Shown here one piece after another: positions 43,516 through 53,627 of a stretch of DNA of 64,000 bases. Within the stretch, counting starts at the first letter, position 1, and each line of letters opens with the position of its first letter. This stretch comes from Beijerinckiaceae bacterium (GTDB lineage Bacteria > Pseudomonadota > Alphaproteobacteria > Rhizobiales > Beijerinckiaceae): the NCBI GenBank assembly GCA_027532775.1, contig JAPZTO010000001.1, forward strand, positions 62,001 through 126,000. Reading direction: 5' to 3'. The position numbers and the translations under genes were made by a program. Under the pieces are notes generated by a model. It was given only the letters and a program-made list of their open reading frames with translations. It ran no database searches and had not been told where the DNA came from.

Positions 43516-45789
43516 TCATTGCCCGCGATAGTGCCTCATCAAGGCGCCGACGATGTTCGAGAAGTCATCGGTCCACACCGCCACCCCGCGATCGCGGATC
43601 GGGCGCCAGCCTTCCAGTGCCTCGAACGGCTTCAGCGGAGCAGCGGATTTCGCCATGACCACGACCATCGAGGGGATGCGGGCCTCCAGAGTCGGGCGGC
43701 CCTCGCCCGGATCGGCCTTGTAGAGCGCGACAGCGCCGGCATCCCGCGCCAGGGCCGCGACCACGCTTTCGAGTTCGAGATGGCGGTTCGAAATATGGAG
43801 CGTCAGCACGCCATCCTCGGCAAGGCGGTCGAGATAGAGCGCCAGGGCCTCGCGCGTCAGCAGATGGGTGGGGATGGAATCGGAGGAGAAGGCATCGATC
43901 AGCAGGCTGTCGAACGCGGCCTTCGGTTCGTGCGCCAGTGTCAGGCGGGCATCACCCAGCACGATGCGGGCAGCAGGCGTGCATTCGGACAGGAACCGGA
44001 ACTGCGCCGGGTCCTTCGCGATGCGGACAACCGAGGCGTCGATCTCGAAGAAGGTCCAGCGATCTGTCTCCACGCCGTTGCAGGCATGCGCGCCTGCGCC
44101 GAGGCCGACAACACCGACGCGGCGCCCTTCCGGCCGGGGCGGGACGGCGCGGAGGCCTTCGGCAATCGGCGCTTCGGGATGGTAATAGGTGAGCGGCTTC
44201 GGCCGCCCGGTATAGGGAGTGCCATCGGCATTGCGGATGCGCATCGCGCCATGCACGGTCGTGCCATGCGAGAGGATGCGGAGCTGGCCGTTCTCGCGCA
44301 GCTCGAGCTTGTGGACGCCGAAAAACGAGCGCTCGTGCTCGCGCTGGTTGACGACCTGCTGCATCACATTGAGCGCGATGAAGAGGATGGGCAGCATGGC
44401 CGCGACAATGGCTGGCCGGCGATAGACAAGGAGGCAGAGAAAGGCCGACGCAACGAACAGGGCCGGAAGCGCTTCGCCCAGTTCCGGGCCCGATTGGCTT
44501 GCAACGAGGAACAGGGCACCCAGATAGAGGGCGCCAAGCACCAGCACCGGCACGACCTGCCGGATCATGGCTGCGCGGCCGATCTTCCCGAGGGCCGGCA
44601 AGGCGAGGACAGCCGCGATCACCAGCAGCGGATATTCAATCACGCGGTCGAAAATGACCGGGGCGATCAACCCGCAGAACAACCCGCCGAGCACGCCGCC
44701 AAAGCTCATCCAGAGATAGAAGGTCGTGAGATGGCGGGCCGCCGGGCGGGCCGCATAGAGCCGGGCATGGCAGACAAGGGTGGCCGCGAAGAAGAACGCG
44801 ACTTGCACCGCGAAGACCATCAGGAACATCCGCGCGCCGAAATAGGAGAACAGCACAAGCCCGGCCGCGAGAATCGGAAGCATCCGCTCCACGGCTGCCA
44901 TCGGCACCAGAGGCCGGTCGCGGAAGATCAGCACGAAAGTGAGCAGGAACAGGGCCAGCGGGATCACCCACATGAAGGGCGCGGCGGCGACATCGGTCGA
45001 GAGATGCGCGGTGACGGCCACCAGCAGGCCGGAAGGGATGAAGGACAGGGTGATCCAGCCGAGGATGGTGCGGAAGCCCGGACGATCGGCCGCTGTATCC
45101 TCGGCCTTTGTCACGCTTTGGGGGGCGGTGGCACCCAGCCGAAGCACGGCGAGGCCGATCAACCCGGCCAGCAGCACGAAGCCGACGGACCAGCCCATGG
45201 TCTGCGATCGCAGGTTGAGCATTGGCTCGATGGCAACGGGATAAAGCAGCAAGGCAGCGAAGGAGCCGAGATTGGACGCGCCGTAGAGGAAATACGGGTC
45301 ATTTGCATGCGGGTGGCCGGTCCGGGCGAACCAGGCCTGCAGCAGCGGGCCATTCCCGGCAATGGCGAAGAAGGGCAACCCCACCGAGGCGAGGAACAGG
45401 CCGATCAGCCACAGGGCCTGGCCCTCGCTGGGCGGCGCGCCGAGCTGGTCCGAGATGGCGATCGGCAAGGCGAGGAGCGTGATCGCCATCAGGCCGAGAT
45501 GCACGAAGGCCGCTATGCGCGGCGACAGGCGGGTGGTGAGCAGATGGGCATAGAGATAGCCCGCCAGCAGCAAGGCCTGAAAGAAGACCATCGCCACCGA
45601 CCAGACCGAGGGCGAGCCGCCGAGAAGCGGCAGCACCATCTTGGTGAACATCGGCTGGATGGCGAAAAGCAGGAAGGCCGAGGTGAAAATGGCGAGGGTG
45701 AAAACACCGAGCGTCACGGCGGCGCGCGCGGGCCCGCTGCCCGGGCGCATTGCCACGCGGTTGCCCGTGATCATCGCCTCGTCCGCCAT
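43516..45789 (-). CDS. Fused membrane (MFS-like)/spermidine synthase-like protein
   Basis: A 757-residue protein. The N-terminal half (about residues 20-480) has around 13 membrane helices; the C-terminal part has the spermidine-synthase/methyltransferase Rossmann fold with VVGLGAGAHACNG (near residue 565), FFEIDASVVRIA and LIDAFSSDSIPTHLLT. Polyamine-synthase catalytic residues are only partly recognisable, so the reaction is unclear; such fusions are frequent in Alphaproteobacteria, and are described as fused MFS/spermidine synthase. Whether it makes or moves a polyamine is unknown. The 838-residue frame on the opposite strand is a shadow. Confidence 0.85.
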   Translation of the reverse strand: MADEAMITGNRVAMRPGSGPARAAVTLGVFTLAIFTSAFLLFAIQPMFTKMVLPLLGGSPSVWSVAMVFFQALLLAGYLYAHLLTTRLSPRIAAFVHLGLMAITLLALPIAISDQLGAPPSEGQALWLIGLFLASVGLPFFAIAGNGPLLQAWFARTGHPHANDPYFLYGASNLGSFAALLLYPVAIEPMLNLRSQTMGWSVGFVLLAGLIGLAVLRLGATAPQSVTKAEDTAADRPGFRTILGWITLSFIPSGLLVAVTAHLSTDVAAAPFMWVIPLALFLLTFVLIFRDRPLVPMAAVERMLPILAAGLVLFSYFGARMFLMVFAVQVAFFFAATLVCHARLYAARPAARHLTTFYLWMSFGGVLGGLFCGLIAPVIFDRVIEYPLLVIAAVLALPALGKIGRAAMIRQVVPVLVLGALYLGALFLVASQSGPELGEALPALFVASAFLCLLVYRRPAIVAAMLPILFIALNVMQQVVNQREHERSFFGVHKLELRENGQLRILSHGTTVHGAMRIRNADGTPYTGRPKPLTYYHPEAPIAEGLRAVPPRPEGRRVGVVGLGAGAHACNGVETDRWTFFEIDASVVRIAKDPAQFRFLSECTPAARIVLGDARLTLAHEPKAAFDSLLIDAFSSDSIPTHLLTREALALYLDRLAEDGVLTLHISNRHLELESVVAALARDAGAVALYKADPGEGRPTLEARIPSMVVVMAKSAAPLKPFEALEGWRPIRDRGVAVWTDDFSNIVGALMRHYRGQ

Positions 45790-46215
45790 GCCCTGCCCCT
45801 TCGGTTTTCCGATTTGGCCGGGAGATTAGGGGCAAGGTCCTAAGGCGGATTGAAGCAGCAGCCGGAGATTTCGGCGTTGGCTAACGGGAGGTTGAGGGGG
45901 CAGAGGAGAAGGCCCCTCACCCGCCGGCGCTTCGCCAAAAGCGAAGGCGATGGGCGCTCACCCCTCACCCGCCGATGCTGCGCCAAAAGCGAAGGCGATG
46001 GGCGCTCACCCCTCACCCGCCTGCGCTTCGCGCCGTCGACCTCTCCCCGGCAGGGAGAGGTGGGAGCTGGCTGGAGCGGCGAGAACTCAGAAAAACAACG
46101 ACGGCCGTGCGCATCCCCTCGCCCCGCTTGTGGGGAGAGGGTGGTCGAGGGCGAAGCCCGAGACCAGGTGAGGGACAGGGCAAGGTGAGCCGGGCGAATG
46201 CGACGGCCCGATACC
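45790..46215. other. Intergenic region with repeats only
   Basis: About 425 nt between the fused MFS gene start and the EF-P stop. Apart from mosaic repeat locus 6 I see no gene. Confidence 0.6.
45908..46182. repeat. Mosaic palindromic intergenic repeat, locus 6
   Basis: Contains two near-identical 54-nt units (CCCCTCACCCGCCG...GCCAAAAGCGAAGGCGATGGGCGCTCA; about 45914 and 45960) followed by the complete module with CGTCGACCTCTCCCC/GGGAGAGG and GGCTGGA, then CCCCTCGCCCC/GGGGAGAGGGTGG...GGTGAGGG. Shows how modules are gained by tandem duplication. Confidence 0.88.
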
Positions 46216-46785
46216 TCAATCCTTGGCGCGTTCGACGTAGGAGCCGTCTTCCGTGTTGATCACCACGCGCGTGCCGGCCGTGACATGCGGCGGGATGGCG
46301 GTGCGGATGCCGTTCGAGAGGATGGCCGGCTTGTAGGAGGAGGAGGCCGTCTGCCCCTTCGTCACCGGCTCGGTCTCGACGATCTCGAGCACCACGCGCT
46401 GCGGCAGGATGACGGTAACCGCGACGCCGTTATAGAGGCCGAGGCGGACCACCATGCTCTCCTGGAGATAGGCGGCCTGATCGCCGATCACATCCTTCGG
46501 GACGATGACCTGCTCGAAATTCTCCTGGTCCATGAAGGTGAAACCATCATCATCACCATAGAGATAGGTGTAGTCCTTGTCCTCGACGAAGGCCTTCTCG
46601 ACCTGTTCGGTGGTGCGGTAGCGGACCTGCGTCTTCACGCCGTCCGAGAGGCGGCGGCAATCGATCTGCGTCGTCGGCGTGCCCTTGCCGGGGAAGAAGC
46701 TCTCGGCGGAAATGACCGAATAGAGCCCGTGCTCGAGCTCGATGATGTTGCCCTTGCGGATGGAAGAGGCGATGACCTTGACCAC
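46216..46785 (-). CDS. efp: Translation elongation factor P
   Basis: EF-P relieves ribosome stalling at polyproline stretches. The product is 189 residues from a GTG start at 46785, preceded by GAGGG at 6 nt, giving the conserved [16 protein letters not shown] terminus. The modification site is K34 in FFPGKGTPT, at the E. coli EF-P position; the C-terminal OB domain carries the EF-P signature with [16 protein letters not shown] and [18 protein letters not shown]. The lysine and the neighbouring epmA and epmB genes imply beta-lysylation. The longer frame upstream is rejected. Confidence 0.95.
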   Translation of the reverse strand: MVKVIASSIRKGNIIELEHGLYSVISAESFFPGKGTPTTQIDCRRLSDGVKTQVRYRTTEQVEKAFVEDKDYTYLYGDDDGFTFMDQENFEQVIVPKDVIGDQAAYLQESMVVRLGLYNGVAVTVILPQRVVLEIVETEPVTKGQTASSSYKPAILSNGIRTAIPPHVTAGTRVVINTEDGSYVERAKD

Positions 46786-46970
46786 GTTTGCCCTCGGTTT
46801 CTTGACGCGCTGCCCGCGCAGGTTCAGGGAGAGGCACAGGCAGACCAGCGCGCGTTTGACGCCGGGCCGGACCTGTTCCAAATGAATTTCGTGGCGCTGC
46901 ATAGCCAATTCGCATCGAAAGGCCAAGCCACCGGCCTCATGAAAATCCGGCAAGGGCCCCGTCCTCCCGC

Positions 46971-48017
46971 ATGACTTCACCCGCTCACCCGTTCTGGCGC
47001 CCTCAACACCATGCCCGGAGGCGCGACCGCCTCGTCCGGCGCGCGCGGCTGAAAGCGGCCATCCGGGCGCATTTCGACGCGCGGGATTTCCTCGAGGTCG
47101 AGACCGGGATCGTGCAGGTCTCGCCCGGCAACGAGACGCATCTGCACGCATTCGAGGCGCATTGGCTGGCGCCGGGCGACGTGCCGCAGCAGGGCTACCT
47201 GCATACCTCGCCGGAATTCGCGATGAAGAAGCTGCTCGCCGCCGGCGAGCGGCGGATCTACCAGTTCGCACCGGTTTTCCGGGCGCGCGAGGCCTCGCGG
47301 CTCCATGCGCCGGAATTCACGATGCTTGAATGGTATCGCAGCGGCGAGGTTTATACGGCGCTCATGGCGGATTGCGCCGATCTGCTGCGCCTCGCAGCCG
47401 AGATCGGCGGGCAGGACAGGTTTCAGTACCGGGGCCGGACCTGCGATCCGCGGATCGGGCCGGAACGGCTGAGTGTGAGCGCGGCATTCCAGCGGTATGC
47501 CGGGATCGATCTCGACGCCCATCTCGCGGATCGCGACGGGTTGGCCCGGGCCGCCGAGGCCACCGGGCTGCGGATCGCGCCCGATGATGGCTGGAGCGAT
47601 GTTTTCAGCCGGGTGATCAGCGAGCGGATCGAGCCGCAGCTTGGCCTAGGCCGGGCGACGATCCTCGATCGCTACCCGGTTTCGGAAGCGGCCCTCGCCC
47701 GCCCCTGCCCGGATGATCCACGGTTTTCGGAGCGGTTCGAGCTTTATGCCTGCGGTGTCGAACTGGCCAATGCCTTCGGCGAACTGACCGACGCCACCGA
47801 ACAGCGCCGCCGCTTCGAGGCCGATATGGCGGAGAAGGAGCGCGTCTATGGCGAAAGCTACCCGCTCGACGAGGATTTCCTCGACGCCCTCGACCATATG
47901 CCCCCCGCATCGGGCATCGCGCTGGGCTTCGACCGGCTGGCCATGCTGGCCACCGGTGCTGAGGATGTGACCGAGGTGATCTTCACGCCCTGGCCCTTCC
48001 CGGAGGCGCAGGCATGA
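46971..48017 (+). CDS. epmA: EF-P--(R)-beta-lysine ligase EpmA (GenX/PoxA)
   Basis: Class II lysyl-tRNA synthetase paralogue that attaches (R)-beta-lysine to the conserved lysine of EF-P. The 348-residue protein lacks the anticodon-binding domain and consists of the catalytic core: motif 2 in [43 protein letters not shown], and motif 3 [14 protein letters not shown] near the C terminus. Size is close to E. coli EpmA. Divergent from efp with 185 nt between starts; overlaps epmB by 4 nt (ATGA). Confidence 0.94.
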   Translation: MTSPAHPFWRPQHHARRRDRLVRRARLKAAIRAHFDARDFLEVETGIVQVSPGNETHLHAFEAHWLAPGDVPQQGYLHTSPEFAMKKLLAAGERRIYQFAPVFRAREASRLHAPEFTMLEWYRSGEVYTALMADCADLLRLAAEIGGQDRFQYRGRTCDPRIGPERLSVSAAFQRYAGIDLDAHLADRDGLARAAEATGLRIAPDDGWSDVFSRVISERIEPQLGLGRATILDRYPVSEAALARPCPDDPRFSERFELYACGVELANAFGELTDATEQRRRFEADMAEKERVYGESYPLDEDFLDALDHMPPASGIALGFDRLAMLATGAEDVTEVIFTPWPFPEAQA

Positions 48018-49054
48018 GCGCCCGCTCGCTGACGCGCCTCGATGAGCTGGCAGCAGCGGGGCTGATCCCCAACGCTGCCGTGCCGGCTCTGGAACCGGTG
48101 GCGCAGCGTTATGCCGTGGCCGTCACGCCGGATATGGCGCGGCTGATCGAAAGCCCTGATGATCCGATCGGCCGGCAATTCCTGCCCCGGCCGGAAGAAG
48201 CGGTGATGCTGGCGGAGGAAAATGCGGATCCTATCGGCGATCACGCGCATTCCCCGGTCAGGGGCCTCGTCCACCGCTATCCTGACCGGGTGCTGATCAA
48301 GATCACGCATAGCTGCCCGGTCTATTGCCGGTTCTGCTTCCGCCGCGAGATGGTCGGCCCGGCGGGGGACGGCAACCTCACCGTGGCCGAGCTGGATGCC
48401 ATCACGGCCTATCTCGCCGGCCAAACCGGCGTGCGCGAGGTGATCGTCACCGGCGGCGACCCGCTGATGCTCTCGGCCCGACGGATCCGGGCTTTGGGCG
48501 AGAGCCTTGCGTCGCTGACGCATATCCGGATGGTGCGCTGGCACAGCCGGGTGCCGGTGGTTGCGCCGGGGCGGATCACGCCGGACCTCGCAACCGCCCT
48601 CGCCTTTCCGGGCAAGGCGAATTACGTCGCCGTCCATGCCAACCACGCGCGGGAATTCACAACAGAGGCCGCCGCCGCTCTGGCGCGGCTCCATGAAGCG
48701 GGAATCGTGCTGCTCGGGCAGAGCGTGCTGCTCAGGGGCGTCAATGCCAGCGAAGAAGCCCTGCTGGAGTTGTTCGGAACCATGCTCGGCCATCGGATCG
48801 TGCCGCTCTACCTCCACCATCCGGATCTCGCGCCGGGAACGTCGCATTTCCGGATGAGCCTCGCCGAGGGGCAGAAGCTGTACGGGCGGCTGCGCGGCCG
48901 GATTTCCGGGCCCGGGCTGCCAGCCTATGTGCTCGACCTGCCGGGCGGGCATGGCAAGGTCGAGATCGGCCCGGATGCATTGATCGGGCGGGAGGGCGGC
49001 GTTGCGCTGGTCCGGGATTCGCGCGGGCAGGTCCATCGCTATCCGGAGGGGTGA
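48014..49054 (+). CDS. epmB: EF-P beta-lysylation protein EpmB (lysine 2,3-aminomutase-like)
   Basis: Radical SAM, PLP-dependent lysine 2,3-aminomutase that makes (R)-beta-lysine for EpmA. The 346-residue protein has the radical SAM cluster C101-x3-C105-x2-C108 (CPVYCRFC), GGDPLMLS, and LHHPDLAPGTSHFR with conserved residues of the KamA family near the C terminus. Size matches EpmB rather than the longer clostridial KamA. Translationally coupled to epmA. Together with efp this completes the modification pathway; EpmC is not seen here. Confidence 0.94.
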   Translation: MSARSLTRLDELAAAGLIPNAAVPALEPVAQRYAVAVTPDMARLIESPDDPIGRQFLPRPEEAVMLAEENADPIGDHAHSPVRGLVHRYPDRVLIKITHSCPVYCRFCFRREMVGPAGDGNLTVAELDAITAYLAGQTGVREVIVTGGDPLMLSARRIRALGESLASLTHIRMVRWHSRVPVVAPGRITPDLATALAFPGKANYVAVHANHAREFTTEAAAALARLHEAGIVLLGQSVLLRGVNASEEALLELFGTMLGHRIVPLYLHHPDLAPGTSHFRMSLAEGQKLYGRLRGRISGPGLPAYVLDLPGGHGKVEIGPDALIGREGGVALVRDSRGQVHRYPEG

Positions 49055-49190
49055 GGCCCCCTCACCCGCCGACGCTCCGCGCCGTCGACCTCTCCCCGGC
49101 GGGCAGAGGTGGGAGGCTGGCTGGAGGGGCGTGGCGAAATTCAGGGATCCGGTTGCAGGGCGTGGTCCGCCTTCCCTCGCCTCGCCTCAC
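49055..49190. repeat. Mosaic palindromic intergenic repeat, locus 7
   Basis: Between the convergent epmB and HlyD-family genes. One module CCCCTCACCCGCCG - GACGC/GCGCC - GTCGACCTCTCCCC - GGCGGG - CAGAGG - GGCTGGCTGGA, then a decayed second module around CTTCCCTCGCC. Confidence 0.82.
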
Positions 49191-50521
49191 TCCTCGCGGA
49201 AGGCGCGGTGAAAGGCATCCGTCAGCGGCTTGGCGAAATAGGACAGGGCCGTGCGCTCGCCGGTTTCCACAAAGGCCTCGACCGGCATGCCCGGCGTGAG
49301 CACGAGCGGGCCGAGCCGGGCCTGGCTGCCGGGTTCAAGTTCTGCCCGCGCGACGAAATAGGTCATCCCGGTCTGCGGCTCGCGCGTGGCATCGGCGGCA
49401 ACGCGGGTGATCCGGCCCGGCAATTCGGGCGTCGTGCGCTGGTTGAAGGCCGAGAGGCGCAGCATGACGCGCTGCCCGAGGCGGATCTGGTCGATATCGA
49501 TCGGGCTCAGGCGCAGCTCGACAGCCAGCTTCTCGTTATCCGGCACGATGGCGAGCACGGTCTGGCCCGGGGCGATGACCCCGCCGATCGTATGGATGGC
49601 GAGTTCATGGACGAAGCCGGATTGCGGCGCGCGGATCTCGATCCGCGCCAGCACATCCTCGGCGGCGGCACGGCGCTCGACCAGCTGGGCGATGGCGCCC
49701 TCGACCTCGCGCAGTTCCTTCACGGCCTCGGTGCGCATCCGGTTGTCGAGCGAGAGGAGCTGGAGGTTGATCTCGGCGATCTGGCCGCGCGCCTTGGCCA
49801 TGGCGGCCATCAGCGAGCCAGCCTCGCCCTGCAGGCGCGCCGCCTCGCGCTGGAGCGCGGAGACCCGGTTGATCGGGATGAGGTTCTTCTCGAAGAGTTC
49901 GAGCACACCCTTGAGCTCGACGGCGATGAGGCGCGCCTCTTCCTTCTTGCCGGCGAGCTGGGCCTCGAGCCCCTCGATCTCGCGCTGGTACTGCCCGGCG
50001 CGTTCGCGCAGCTGGTCCGCCTGTCGGTCGCGCAGGGCGCGGTTTTCCGTCAGCAGGCGCTGCTCGCCCTCGGCCACAGCCGGCGCTTCAGGCGCCATGT
50101 CGCGGAAGCCGGCCGGCAGGATCAGGTCAGCGCGGTCATCGCGTTCGGCTTCCAGCCGGGCGCGGCGGCCGGTCTGCTGGACCAGTTGCGAGACGATCTG
50201 GGCGAGATTGGTCCGCGGGATCGTGTCATCGAGCCGGACGAGGATGTCTCCCGCCGCCACACGCTGGCCGTTGGTGACCGGGATGGCGCCGACAATACCG
50301 CCGGCGAGATGCTGGATCTTCTTGACCTCGCCCTCGACGACCACCATCGCCGGCGCGAGGACTGCACCCGAAAGCTGTGCCATGACGAGCCAGAGAACGA
50401 AGCCGCAGAAGCCGAGCCCGACCGTTGCCGCACCGATCCCGATATGCCGGGCCATGGCCGGGCGGGGCGGCAGCGCCTGCTGGGCCTGCTCGCGCGGGGA
50501 GAGCGGCGGGGCGGCGCTCAT
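49187..50521 (-). CDS. HlyD-family type I secretion periplasmic adaptor
   Basis: A 444-residue membrane fusion protein of the PrtE/HlyD type. One N-terminal membrane helix (about residues 28-48), the lipoyl half AMVVVEGEVKKIQHLAGGIVG, a long coiled-coil region (about residues 95-290), IRAPQSGFVHELAIHTIGGVI, and the C-terminal beta-barrel ending YFAKPLTDAFHRAFREE, the adaptor signature. It bridges the inner-membrane ABC exporter to an outer-membrane TolC-like channel, which is not encoded here. The start overlaps the ABC transporter stop by 4 nt (ATGA). Confidence 0.93.
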   Translation of the reverse strand: MSAAPPLSPREQAQQALPPRPAMARHIGIGAATVGLGFCGFVLWLVMAQLSGAVLAPAMVVVEGEVKKIQHLAGGIVGAIPVTNGQRVAAGDILVRLDDTIPRTNLAQIVSQLVQQTGRRARLEAERDDRADLILPAGFRDMAPEAPAVAEGEQRLLTENRALRDRQADQLRERAGQYQREIEGLEAQLAGKKEEARLIAVELKGVLELFEKNLIPINRVSALQREAARLQGEAGSLMAAMAKARGQIAEINLQLLSLDNRMRTEAVKELREVEGAIAQLVERRAAAEDVLARIEIRAPQSGFVHELAIHTIGGVIAPGQTVLAIVPDNEKLAVELRLSPIDIDQIRLGQRVMLRLSAFNQRTTPELPGRITRVAADATREPQTGMTYFVARAELEPGSQARLGPLVLTPGMPVEAFVETGERTALSYFAKPLTDAFHRAFREE

Positions 50522-52371
50522 CCTTCGGAATTCCCGCCGGTAGAGGTTTTCGGGCCGGGCCGGGGCGCGTCCGTCCGGGCGACGCCGCCCATGCGGCCGG
50601 TCAGCCTCATGCCGGTCCGGAAGGGGGCGGCGGGCGCATCCGGCGCGGCAACCGGGCGGATCGCAGCGGGCGCAGCCTGCGACCGGTTCATGATCTGCGA
50701 CAGGATCGCATCCCGCGGACCGACGGCCTTCACTTCGCCATCGACCACGACGGCCACGAGATTGACGGCTTCGAGAACACCCGGGCGATGCGAGACGATG
50801 ACGGCGATGCCGCCCCGCGCCCGGATGAGGCCGATGGCCTTGGTCAAGGCCTTCTCGCCTTCCTCGTCGAGATGGGCATTCGGCTCGTCCAGCACGACAA
50901 GGAACGGCTCGCCATAGAGGGCGCGCGCAAGGCCGATGCGCTGGCGCTGGCCGACGGACAGGGTGTGGCCGCCCTCCCCCAGCATCGTCGAATAGCCTTC
51001 CGGCAGGCGGAGGATCAGGGTGTGGACATCGGCTGCTTCCGCTGCGGCGACGATGGCGGCATGGTCGGCATCCGGGTCGAGCCGGGCAATGTTCTCGGCC
51101 ACCGTGCCTTCGAAAAGCTCGACATCCTGCGGCAGGTAGCCGATCAGCCGCGACCGGGCCGCATCCGACCATTGCTCCAGCGGCGCGCCGTCGATGCGGA
51201 CGGCACCGGCCAGCAGCGGCCACGCCCCCACCATCGCGCGGGCCAAGGTGGATTTGCCGGCGCCGCTCGGCCCCATCACCGCGAGGCCATCACCCGCCTT
51301 CAGGCTGAAGCTGGCCGGACGGAGGATCGGCTGGCGCTGGCCGGGCGCGGCCACGACGATGCCCTCGATATCCAGCGTCTGCCGCCGCTCCGGCAGGGCG
51401 ATCCGCTCCGGCTCGGCCGGCAGGAGGGAGAGGAGTTCCTCGAGGCGCCGGCGGGCCTGACGCGCCGCGACAAAGCCGCGCCAATGGCCGATGGCCGCTT
51501 CGACCGGTGCCAGCGCCCGCCCGGCCAGGATGGAGGCCGCGATGATTGCGCCCGGGCTCATCTGGTTGCCGAGGACGAGATAGGCGCCGAGGCCGAGGAT
51601 CGCGGATTGCAGGATGGTGCGGCAGATCCGGGACAGGGCGCCGAGCGTCGAGACCGTGTCGGAGAGGCGCTCGGACGCGGCGAAGAGACGGGTCGAGGCG
51701 GCGAAGAACCGCGCGGCGGCGCGATGGGCAAACCCCATGGCGGTGAGCATCTCGACATTGCGACGGGCCGATTCCGCCGCATGGGCACGGCGGGCCGCAG
51801 CCTGCGTGGCCTCCTGCGTGGGGCCGGCAAGGCGATGCTCGGTCAGCAGCGCGATCGCCACCAGCACGAGCATGCCGGCGGTGGCCATCACGCCGAGCCA
51901 GGGGTGGAGCAGGTAGATGACCAGCAGGTAGAGCGGCATCCAGGGCAGGTCGAAAAAGGCCATCGGCCCGGGGCCCGACATGAAGTTGCGCACCCCTTCC
52001 ATATCGCGGACGGGCTGGGTGGCCTCGACCGCGCTCCGCCCGGTCAGGGGGAGGCGCAGCAAGAGGTCATGGACAGGCTGGAGGAGATCACGTTCGAGGG
52101 CGCTTCCCACGCGCGACATCACCTTGGCGCGGACGATCTCCAGCAGGCCCTGCAATGCGAAGAGGCCGAGTGCGAGGAGCGAGATGGCCACCAGAGTCGG
52201 CACAGAGCGGCTGGCCAGCACACGGTCATAGACCTGCAGCATGTAGAGCGACCCGGTCAGGGCCAGCACATTCACCACGGCGGAAAACAGCCCGACCGAG
52301 GCCAGCGGCCCGCGCAGCCGGGCGAGGCTGTCGGTCAGGGGGGAAGCCGGCTTGCGACCGCGTGGCGCCAT
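50518..52371 (-). CDS. Type I secretion ABC transporter, PrtD-like permease/ATPase
   Basis: A 617-residue half-transporter. Six membrane helices up to about residue 310 are followed by an ATPase domain: Walker A GPSGAGKST with K373, signature LSVGQRQRIGLARAL, Walker B FLVVLDEPNAHLDEEG and an H-loop in IVSHRPGV. No C39 peptidase domain, so it belongs to the PrtD/HlyB-like group that exports RTX-type proteins with C-terminal signals. The HlyD adaptor is the next gene, coupled. A candidate RTX-like substrate starts at 63812. Confidence 0.94.
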   Translation of the reverse strand: MAPRGRKPASPLTDSLARLRGPLASVGLFSAVVNVLALTGSLYMLQVYDRVLASRSVPTLVAISLLALGLFALQGLLEIVRAKVMSRVGSALERDLLQPVHDLLLRLPLTGRSAVEATQPVRDMEGVRNFMSGPGPMAFFDLPWMPLYLLVIYLLHPWLGVMATAGMLVLVAIALLTEHRLAGPTQEATQAAARRAHAAESARRNVEMLTAMGFAHRAAARFFAASTRLFAASERLSDTVSTLGALSRICRTILQSAILGLGAYLVLGNQMSPGAIIAASILAGRALAPVEAAIGHWRGFVAARQARRRLEELLSLLPAEPERIALPERRQTLDIEGIVVAAPGQRQPILRPASFSLKAGDGLAVMGPSGAGKSTLARAMVGAWPLLAGAVRIDGAPLEQWSDAARSRLIGYLPQDVELFEGTVAENIARLDPDADHAAIVAAAEAADVHTLILRLPEGYSTMLGEGGHTLSVGQRQRIGLARALYGEPFLVVLDEPNAHLDEEGEKALTKAIGLIRARGGIAVIVSHRPGVLEAVNLVAVVVDGEVKAVGPRDAILSQIMNRSQAAPAAIRPVAAPDAPAAPFRTGMRLTGRMGGVARTDAPRPGPKTSTGGNSEG

Positions 52372-52516
52372 GGTGGATCCTTATCCCGGGGCATCATCCG
52401 GAAAGGGGAGCAGAAGCCCCCCGGAAACGCATTTTACCTCGGCAATCGCTAAGATTCCGTCGAATCCGGTGGATGCTGGCCAATCATGGCCACGACGTCC
52501 AGCGCAAATGCCGCCC

Positions 52517-53467
52517 TCAATGGTTCCGGCCGCCACCGGCGAGGAAATCCGCATAGGCGATCCGCAGCCCCTCGCGAAGCGGCGTGCGGGCCTGCCAGCC
52601 CAGAGCCTTGATGCGCGAGACATCGAGCAGCTTGCGCGGCGTGCCATCCGGCCGGGACGTATCGAAGACCAGTTCGCCCGTGAAGCCGACGACGCCGGCA
52701 ATCTCGCGCGCGAGATCGGCGATCGTCAGGTCCTGGCCGGTGCCGACATTCATGAAATCCTCGGAGGAATGCCGTTCCAGCGCGAAAAGGGCAGCCTCGG
52801 CGAAATCATCGACATAGAGGAACTCTCGGCGCGGCGTGCCGGTGCCCCAGATCGCGACCTGGGGGGCGTTGGCGGCCTTGGCCTCGTGGAAACGGCGCAG
52901 AAGGGCAGCGATCACGTGGCTGTTCTCCGGGTGGTAATTGTCGCCCTTGCCATAGAGATTGGTCGGCATCAGCGAGATGTAGTCGGCGCCGCATTGCCGG
53001 CGATAGGCCTGGGTCAGCTTCATCCCGGCGATCTTGGCGATCGCATACCACTCGTTCGTGGGTTCGAGCGTGCCCGTCAGCAGCGCGGTTTCCGGAATCG
53101 GCTGCGGCGCCTCGCGCGGGTAGATGCAGGACGAACCGAGATAGAGCAGTTTCTGCACGCCGTTGCGCCAGGCGGCATCGATCACGTTGGCCGCGATCAT
53201 CATGTTCCGGTAGAGGAAATCCCGCGGGAAGCTGTTATTGGCATGGATGCCGCCCACCTTCGCTGCCGCGAGGATGATGACCTCGGGCCGATTGGCCGCG
53301 AGCCAGGCTTCCACCTCGGCCTGGCGCTCGAGATCCAGCCCTTCGCGGTCTGCGGTCAGCGGCTCGATGCCCCGCTCGCGGAGCGCGCGGACAATCGCGC
53401 TGCCGACCATGCCGCGATGGCCGGCCACGAAGATCCGGCGATCCTTCAGATCAAAACTGGCACTCAT
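52517..53467 (-). CDS. fcl: GDP-L-fucose synthase
   Basis: A 316-residue short-chain epimerase/reductase that converts GDP-4-keto-6-deoxymannose to GDP-L-fucose for surface polysaccharide. NADP site [24 protein letters not shown]-type motif ([13 protein letters not shown]), [13 protein letters not shown], active-site tyrosine-lysine in [11 protein letters not shown], and [23 protein letters not shown], hallmarks of Fcl/WcaG. GDP-mannose 4,6-dehydratase (gmd), which supplies its substrate, is not in the window. Divergent from the epimerase at 53628. Confidence 0.93.
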   Translation of the reverse strand: MSASFDLKDRRIFVAGHRGMVGSAIVRALRERGIEPLTADREGLDLERQAEVEAWLAANRPEVIILAAAKVGGIHANNSFPRDFLYRNMMIAANVIDAAWRNGVQKLLYLGSSCIYPREAPQPIPETALLTGTLEPTNEWYAIAKIAGMKLTQAYRRQCGADYISLMPTNLYGKGDNYHPENSHVIAALLRRFHEAKAANAPQVAIWGTGTPRREFLYVDDFAEAALFALERHSSEDFMNVGTGQDLTIADLAREIAGVVGFTGELVFDTSRPDGTPRKLLDVSRIKALGWQARTPLREGLRIAYADFLAGGGRNH

Positions 53468-53627
53468 CCTGTCTCGGGCCGAACGGCTGGGCCCCGCAAT
53501 CGGGCAAAGTTCGACCCTTCTCCTCGGCTCCAGCGTAAAACACCAAAAGCGGCGGAATTGCCACCCCCCTTGCAGCGGGGAGCGGCAAACCCGGCTTGCT
53601 GCCGGCCGGGGGCTTGGCTAGAGACGG

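Noticed and set aside
43327-45843. Open frame of 838 codons opposite the fused MFS/spermidine synthase gene
   Set aside because: Composition typical of a reverse-complement shadow, no motif.
45908-46182. Possible CRISPR array because of the repeated 54-nt units
   Set aside because: The repeats are adjacent without unique spacers, and the same modules occur singly elsewhere; no cas genes.
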